From Verrucosispora sp. NA02020 (GTDB lineage: Bacteria; Actinomycetota; Actinomycetes; Mycobacteriales; Micromonosporaceae): a DNA stretch of 64,000 nt. Position numbers and translations under genes: made by a program. The notes under the pieces are model-generated. The model was given only the letters and a program-made list of their open reading frames with translations. It had not been told where the DNA came from and made no database searches. The stretch spans positions 2,914,001 to 2,978,000 of the forward strand of contig NZ_CP054923.1 in NCBI RefSeq assembly GCF_013364215.1, read 5' to 3'. This document shows positions 25,742-34,700 of the stretch, piece after piece (within the stretch, counting starts at the first letter, position 1; each line of letters opens with the position of its first letter).

Positions 25742-28700
25742 ATGGGAATCGAGGCGTCGGACGACCTGGCCGGTTTTCTCAAGTGGATCTCGGGGGAGGA
25801 CTTCCCCGGGACCGACGAGGATCGCTTGTTCGGGCTCTCCCGCGCCTACAGCGGCGCGGCTGACGGGGTCGACTCCGCCCTTCCGCTCCTGGTGGACGCC
25901 GTCCGCTCCATCCGACGCGGTGTGTCCGGCCGGGCCGACGAGGCGTTCGTCGAGTCGATGCAGGGGTACGTCCGCAATCCCGGCTACCTCGCCGCCGCCG
26001 CCGAGCAGTTGCGTGACCTCGGCGCCAAGAGCCGCGCCTCGGGCACCCAGGTCCAGTACGTCAAGATGATGATCATCGGCGCGTTGATCCAGCTGATGAT
26101 CGACTTCATCGTCGCCCTCGCCTTCTCGTTCTTCAACCCGGGCGCGGCCCTGAACTGGCTGGCCGCCCGGGTCGCCGTGTTCCGCTTCCTGGTCCGTACG
26201 CTGCTCGGCCGGCTGATCCAGATGGTCGCCGTCAACCAGGTGGTCGGCATCGGCCTTCAGGTGCTGATGGACGCCATCGTCCAGCGGCTGCAACTGTCGA
26301 TGGGCACCCGCGACCGCTGGGACGGCAAGCTGACCCGCGACGCCGCAGCGGTCGGTGCGCTCGGTGGCGCGGTCTCCACCTTCCTCGGTCCGGCGATCAA
26401 CCTCCTGGCCCGGCGGCTCGGTGGCCCCGGTGCGCGAGCACTGACCGACGCCGGTGCCGACTCGGTGCCTCCGCCAAGCAATACGTTCCGCCAGGCGCTG
26501 ACCACACCCGAACCCAGGCCGACCGGGCGTCAGGCCACTGCCGACGCGGCCGGTGAGATGGCCTCCGAGGCCGCCGTCGAATACCTGACCGAGGGACTCT
26601 ACGGGGTGATGACCGGCCAGGGATGGAACGTCGGTGGTGCGGCGGCGGTGTCCGGTGCGGTGTCCGGTGCGGCCAGCGCCGCCGGCACGAACATCGGCGA
26701 CGCGATCCGGCCGGACCCCGACGGCAGTACCCGCGACGCCGAGCCCGACGACCCGGGGCCCCCTCGCACGACGCCGACACCGGATCCCACCTCGAAGTCC
26801 TCGTCCCCACCGCCTGATGGCCCCCCGCCGCCCATCGACGGCCCGTCGTCGGCGGACACTCCGCCACCACCCGGCCCGGACGGGGCCGGCGCCCCCGCCG
26901 CCCCCGACGGCACCGGCGCGCCCGCCGTGGTCGGTGCGTCCGGAGGCCCCTCCGACGGCAGATCCACCACGTCCACCGGGCCGGACCGAGCCGCCGCATC
27001 CGGTACGCCCGGAGGGGGGGATGCCGACCGGTCAGGATCACCACCGTCGGACGGCACCGGGGTCGGCACCGGACACCAGGTCGACCCGACGGGGCCGTAC
27101 CCGCCCGGCGGACTGGTAGCGGCGGGCGGACCGGTAGCAGCGGGTGCCGTCACCGGCAACGGTGTCGCGAGCGCCCCGACCACCACCGGCGGGAACGGGG
27201 GAAACGGCACCGTTGACCCGTCGAGTACCGGCGCAGCCCCGTCGAACGACGCCCGGCCATCGGCGGTTCCGGCGGCAGCCGTCACCACGTCGGGCGGGCC
27301 GTTCGTCGCGCCACCGGCACCGTCTGCCGCGCCGGTGCCCCCAGCGCCCGCCGCACCCTCGATGGGCGGCCAGGGGGCCGCGACCCCCACCCCGGTCACC
27401 ACACCCAACGCCGCAACCACGCCCGTCTCCAGCACCGGCGCGTCCCCGGCGAGCACGCCCCCGAACGGCGGCGGATCGACCGCCGGCCCCACCACGAACG
27501 GTGGGCCGTCGCCCACACGTCCCGCCGCCCCCACGCCGGTGCCGTCGGCGGCGACCACCACGATCACCCCGGCCGGTACCACGGTCTCGTCCACCGGCCC
27601 GGCACCCACCGGGTCATCCGGTACGCCGTCGAACGCTCCGGTGCCGGTCCGGCCGGCAACCGTGGCGGGCACGGTCGCCACCCCCGTGCCGTCACCGGCG
27701 TCGTCCCTGACCACCTCCACCGCCGCGCCGACGCCGGTGCCGTCCGCCTCGACGGACGCCACCCCGACGGACACCACCCCGCAGACGAACGGTGGACCGC
27801 GTGGGGACCTCCGCGCGCGGGACGCCGAGTCGGGAACCGAGGCAACGCCGCGAACCGACCCCCGACCGGACGCCACGGTCGTCCAGCGTGACTACCCGTG
27901 GCTTCCCGGGATCAACCCGCTCCGGCGTCGCAAGGGCGAGTTCGGCACCAACTGCGTACTCACGGCGATCGTCACCGACATGGCGTTCACCGAGAAACTG
28001 CGACCCGGTGAACGCCTACAGTCGTCACCGTCCACGCTGGCTCCACTGGAGCACCTGACCCGCTACCGCGACCGCGCACCGGTGGCCGTGGCGGACTTCG
28101 CCGCCGTCACCCGGGTCATGCGCTCCGCGCCGCAGGGGTCGCGGGGCATCGTCGTGGTGCACCGGGCGGGCCGGGACTTCGCCCACGCGTTCAACGTGAT
28201 CCACGACCACAACGGGGTGGTCTTCCTCGACGGCCAGAACGGTACGCTCGCCGACCTCTCGATTCAGCCCGACACGGTGCTGTTCGTCCCGACCACGGAC
28301 GGCGTACCGGTCGACGGCCTGGTCCGGGGCCTGGACGTGCCGATCGGCGGTCGCTCGTCGGACACCACCGGCGGACGGCTGGACGCGCCCGCCGAAACCG
28401 GGACGGACTCCGACGGCGACGACGAGACGGTCGTCCCGCCGCCGAGGACCGAGGGCGTCGAGGGCATCGAGGGGAACGGGACCGCCAGTGCCGAGGAGAC
28501 GGCACTGCTCACCGTCGACCACCGGGCCGGGGAGCATCCCGCGCCGGACTCGCTCGACGACGGCCTGGTAGCGGTCGGCTACCTGACCGCCGGTTCCCTG
28601 GGTGCCGCGGAGGTGGTCCGGGTGACCGGCCTCGCCGAGGTCGAGCAGGCCGCGCGTGACCTCGTCCGGCAGCGCGGCAGCCGGAAGGTACGCGGCCTCG

Positions 28701-31700
28701 ACGAGTTCCTCCGCCGGCTGCACAACGACGCCGACGGCAGCGGCGACCTGCACGGGCTCGTCGGCCGGGGGGAGCACGTCCCGGTCACCGTCGACGGTCG
28801 GCAGGTCGAACTCCGCGTCTCGGTGACGCTCGACGAACTGCGCCGCACCCCTGACCAGGACCCGGACACCGTGCTGACCCGGATCGACCGGGCGGGTGCG
28901 GTCACCACCGCGAGCGGCATCACCAAGTCGAAGAGCGGCGGGGTCGACGCCTCGCTGACGGTGAGCCCGGCCGGCGCCGTCGAGCCCGGTCTCGTCGGTG
29001 GTGGACTCAACCTGCACGCCACCCTCCGGCGGCTGACGCAGGCGTTGTCCACGCTCCGCTCCCTGGTGACCCACCGGCAGGCCCGGCCGAGCAACGGCGC
29101 GGACCGGATCGCGGCGCGGGCGACGTACCGGTTGGAGCTGTGGGAACGCGCCGCCGACGGGACCAACCAGCAGGTCGGCCCGGCCCGGGAGGTACCCACC
29201 GAGGCGATCCTGAAGATCCCCCGGCACGCCCTGGTCGCCGACCGGAACGAGCAGCGCGCCGAGGGACTCGGACCGTCGACGACACCCCGGGTACACCAGG
29301 TCGAGGCCGCAGTCGTACCCGAGCTGTGGCGGCTGGCCGAGCGCACGCTGCCACCCGGGTTGTTCGCGGTCGGCTCGGCGAGCCGGGCCGAACTGTCGCG
29401 CCTGCTCAGCACCCGCAACGTCGAGGCGGCACTGGAGGAGTTCACCGGCGGGCTGCGCATCCCGGCCCTGTGGAACGAGACGACCAACGAGGTCGCCGGG
29501 CCGTTCACCATCACGGCCGGCAGCGCCGAGCACATCGTCCGTTCCACCGCCACCGACGTGGTACTCCGCGACAGCGCGCAGGTGGTGGTCGCCAACGAGC
29601 ACAGCGCGGCGGCCTCGGCGAGTTTCGGGGCGGCGCTCCAGGCCGGGTGGAACGGGCCACGCGACGAGACGGCCGCTCCGCTGACCGGGTCGGTCGGCGT
29701 CGGGGTCTCCGGCCGCCGGGAACAGGCGGCGCTGGGCGGCGGCAGCGGCGGACGCAAGCGGGCGGTCATCTACACCGGCGAGACCGAGTTACGCGACTAC
29801 CCGGTCACCTGGAGAATCCAGGGTGCCGGGATCGACGAGGTCTCCACCGAACCCGACCACCTCTTCGTCCGGGTGGCGACCGACCTGCCGCCGGACCTGC
29901 CCACCGGCCAGGGCACCCGCCTGCCGGACGACGCCCAGGTGGTGACCGGACCGCTCGGCGACGGCGCGGTACGGGACGTGACCGGTCTCGCCGAGGTCCT
30001 CGCCGACATCGAGAGCGTCCTGCGGGCGTACCCGGGCTTCGTCGTCGACGGACCGGCACCGGTGGACACCATCCGCACCTTGCGGGACCTGATGGAACAC
30101 CGCCGCAACGAGGAGTCACTGCGGACCGCCCTGAGCCAGCCGGCGGTCCGCGCCATGGTGGACAGCCTCTTCGACACCGGGATCGTGGTGGAGCTGAAGC
30201 GGTACGGCTGGTACCGCAACGAGTACGTCCGGATCGTGCTGACGGCCACCCGGACCGCGGGGCGTCGCACCGGCGAGTCGCAGTCGATCTCGATGCGGGA
30301 GACCGACATCGGTGGCGACCGCGCGCAGGCACACACCTCCGTCAGTCGGGACTACCAGGCCGGCATCCGCTTCGGCTTCTTCGACCGCTGGCGCAAGCCG
30401 TCGTCGCGGGCACTGGCCGCCGCCGGCGTCGGCTACCAGTACACCCGCACCAACGGACGCAAGCTGGCGACCGGGCAGCAGGTCGCCCAGGTCGAGATGT
30501 CGGTCAGCCCGACACCGAAGGACGGCCGGACCACCGCCCGCGAATACGAACTGGACCTCGACTTCCAGGTGGAGGTCTCCTCGTACAGCCGCCCCCGGTC
30601 GCTGTACCGCACCGTCACGGCCGGCCTGCTGTCGCACCGCAGCGACCGGCGGTGGGTCGGGTTGCCGGACGGGCAGAACCTGGACCCCAATCATCTGGAG
30701 TTCTCCGGCACCCCGCAGACCATCCGGCTTCGGCCCGGCCGGATGCGGATCTGGGTGTCCGAGTTGTGGGCCGACCGGATGGGGGTCGAGGAGCCGGCCC
30801 CCCGGCCGGACGGTGCCACGGACGACCGGGCAGTCCCGGTCCTCCACGACGTCACCGAGACCGCACCGCCGCCGCTGCCCTTCGCCGGCCTGCCGCTGCG
30901 GTTCCACACCGAGGGCGTCGGTCCGCTCGCCCCGATCCGGGACGCGGCGCTGGACCTGCTCGAAGGACTGCCGCACGGTGACATGCTGACCTCCCCCGGG
31001 AGTGCGTCCCGTAGCCAGATCGACGCGCTCTTCACCCCCGAGTTCGCCAACGGGCGGACCCGTAATCTGATCAGCCCCGGAGAGACCTCGGGCACGCTGT
31101 TCGCCGGGGGAGTGTTCCGCGACGACCTCGGCTCGTTGCAGGTCGCGTTCGCCCCGACCGCCTTCCGCCCGGTCGACCCCGGCTCCTGGGAACTCGAGTC
31201 GTCGATGGCGGGCAGCTACCCGATCACCTCGGCGCAGGTCACCGGGGGGATGCACGCCCTGCGCCTGTTCGGCCTGTTCGGGCACCGGGGCGACGGCGAC
31301 TACGCCGGCAACGCCAGCCTGCAACCCGGGGTGCAGTGGCACGACGACCTGCGTACCACGACGGTCACCGACACCGGTGGCGCCGAACGCAACGTCGTCC
31401 AGAGCGGCGCGTTCGTCTTCTACCGGGTCGACGGCGACTGGCACCTGACCGCACGGACCCGGTGGGCCGGTGCCTCCGACTTCCTCGCCGGTCAGATCGG
31501 CGTCCGACACCAGCGGGTGTCCGTCGAGAACGGCCTGGTCATCGCCGTCGCCCTCCGCGACGTCCAGACCACCAACGCCTGGATCGAACAGCACAACGCC
31601 GATCCGGCCAACGCCGACCGGCAGATCCCGACTCTGCCGCTGCCGCCGGATCCACCCACCCCACCGCAGACCATCCACCTGCCACCGGCGACCGGTGCCC

Positions 31701-34700
31701 CGACCTGGCGGATCCCGGACAACCTGACGCTGGACTCCGGCGACCTGGGCCGAGCCTGGGTGGACAACCTGGGCGGCCCCGACCTCTACCAGCAGATTCG
31801 GGACCGGCTCCGGGAGCAGGGCGTCGACCTGCTCCCGGACGAGCCGCTGCGGGATCCGCTCGGCAACGTCGGCCGGGCCAAGGCGATCTTCGGCCGGTTC
31901 GGCCTGGCCGCGTTCGTCGACAGCCTGCTCTCCAACGACCTCCTGGTACGCCTCTACGACCGGCGACGCATGCGCCGGTTCGCCTTCGTGGCGCGGACGA
32001 CCACCGGAGTCGACGTCCGGATCCGGGCCCGACTCACCCCGCCGCGCCTGACAGAGGTCATCTCCGACCCGACCGAGATCGAGTACTACACGAAGGCCAA
32101 CCACACCGCCGCCGTGGACAGGTCGAAAGGCATCACCGTGGACGTCAGCGGGAGCTACGTCCCCGGGCGGGACACCAGCGGCAGTGACCCGGAGAACCCT
32201 CCCAAACACCACGGCGGAGTGTTCGGCGCCGGCCCCGGTGCCCGCCTCGGACACCAGAGCGACGCGGACCGGTCCACCGCCACGGCTGCGGTCGACGAGC
32301 GCGTCGTCACCGGAACCGGACCACTGATCGAGTTCGAGAGCATCCTCGAACTGACCGTCACCACCTCGGACACGCACCGCACAACCCCGATCCGGGTACC
32401 GATCCGACTGCGGATCCCCGAGTCCGCCACGCGGGTCCGCGAACCCGCACCCGAACCGCCGTCCGCAGACCGGCCCACCGGCGGACCAACTGCCCTGACC
32501 TCCGCACAGACCGAACCGAACGCCATACGGCGGTGGCAGCGCGGCGGCACCCGCCTGCCGACCGAGGCGATGGTCACGTCCTTCCCCGCCGCGCGGGCGT
32601 CCGAGGACGCCGCCCGGATGGCGGTCGCCGCCCACGCGTGCACCTCGCGTCTCCAGCGGGCCATCGGCACCGACCCGCTGCGCAACCCACGGTCCATCGT
32701 CCCGGCAGCCGTCCACGACCAGGCCACCCCGGAATGGTCCAAGGCCCAGTACCCCCGGATCGCGAACGAGGGCGTCACGACCGGACTGACCGGCCCCGGT
32801 ATCGCGCCGCGCTACCGCGCGGTCCTCGAACGGTACGCGCGCCTCGGCCCGCCGTCGCTGGCCCGGATCGTCACCGACGACCGGATGGAACGACCCAAAC
32901 AGGTATCGGTGGCGACCAGCACCCAGACGCAGTCCCGCAACCTCGCCGGCTTCGAGGTCGACCTCCGCACCGGGACCTCCGGCGTCAACCCGGTCACCCG
33001 ACACGACGCGCCGATGCCGGGCCAGCTCGGAGTCGGCTCGGGCAGCGCCGCCCGGTCCGGTACGACCGCCAACACCGGCTCGAACGTGAAGTACCGGGGT
33101 CGCACGATGGTCTTCACCTTCACGGTGCAGGAACGGCACGTGGTCCGCGAGCCGACGGACCCGCTCGGGGACCGGGCCGGCACCGAGGTGACGCTGCCCG
33201 GCACGATCGAGGTGCAGGTACCCGAGGAGGTCGCCCGGGCCAACGGCTGGCTCGACGACACCGACCCGGCCCGCCGCCACGCCATCGACTCGACGGTGGC
33301 GGCCTGGGAGAACGCGTTGACGAGCCGGGCCGACTGGTTGCAGCGGGCAGCCGAGTGGCGTGCCGCCGAGACCGAGCTACGCGACCTTCCCCCGGACGCG
33401 GCAGACAGCCGGCGCGACCAGGCCGAAGCGCAGGCCACGGCGGCCCGGATCGAGAGCCGGGCGGCCCAGGAGCGATACCTACAGGCCAGAGCGGACGCCG
33501 AGGGACTCGCCGACCGGCTGGCCGCGGGCCGCGACCGACAACCGGCCGACGCCACAGCCCACGGGATCCCGGCGTTGCCGGAGAACGACGCAGCCCGACG
33601 ACGGTTCGAGCAGGACCGCGGCCAGGCCCTGGACACCCTCGCCCTGACCACCGCCGAGGACCTGGCGACCGCCCTGGACCGCCACACCGCTGACTTCCGG
33701 ACGGCGCTGCGCCGACCGCGTACCGCCACCGTCGACCAACTGCGCCACCTGGCGACCGCCCGGGCGCACCGGGACCAACTCGTCCCACTCGCCGACCTGG
33801 TGCGTCGCGGTGAGCTGACTCCGGAAACGGGCGACGACGCGGGCCGGGAGCCATCCGGGCAACCCGGTGTCGACCAGCAGCTGGTGGACCTGGCCGCTGC
33901 CGCCCGCGCACTGCTCGACCAGGTCACGGCGAACGCGCCCACCGAGCCCGACCTGACCCCGGTGTTGCGGGCCCAGCACCGGGTGCTTCGTCACCAGCTC
34001 CCACCACCCGGCGCAGGGCACCGCGCCTGGTTCCAGACCAGGTCCGTCCGGATCCAGCACACCGTGGCCGGTCTCCAGCGCACCGCAGCCAGGCTTACGC
34101 ACACCGCGGGTCGGCTCCACCGCAGAGCCGCCGGGCGCGACCTGCACAAGGAGTTCCGCCGTCTGGTCGGACCCGGCGGTCGAGCCGGCGGCGACCACCT
34201 GCTGGCCCGAGCCGCCGCGCTCCTCGCCCTGGCCGAGGAGATCGAGGCCGCCTGGCGCACCGGCACGAGCGAAGCCGCCGCCCGGTACGCCTCCGAGTTC
34301 ACCGACCGGCCCCTGTCGCCTGCACCCCCGCCCGGTCTGCCGCCGGTCGACCGGGCCACCGTCGACCGGCGCCTCGCGGCACTCGACCCCGACACACTGG
34401 TCCCACTCCGACACCGGGTGGACGCCATCGTCGCCGGCCGCAGCGCCGGTACGCCACAATCGGCCGCCGCGCTGCTCGACCACGGTTACCGGGTCACCGC
34501 CGCGCTGCTCGACGGCACCGATCCGCACGTCGTCGCCCGCCGGCTGGCCCACACCCGGGCTCCGTCGACCGACACCGACCCCCCGACGCCCCCGGCCGAG
34601 CACCGCCGCCGACGGACCGCCCGTCCCGTCGGCGGCCGTCGCAGAGGTTCGACCACGAGCGAGTCGCACCGCACCGACGACCCGGCCACCCGGGACCGGC

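Noticed and set aside
30116..33280. Long open reading frame of 1054 codons on the minus strand inside the giant gene
   Set aside because: It is an artefact of GC-rich codon bias opposite the giant toxin-like gene. Its product is Gly/Arg/Val low-complexity without domains or ribosome-binding site.
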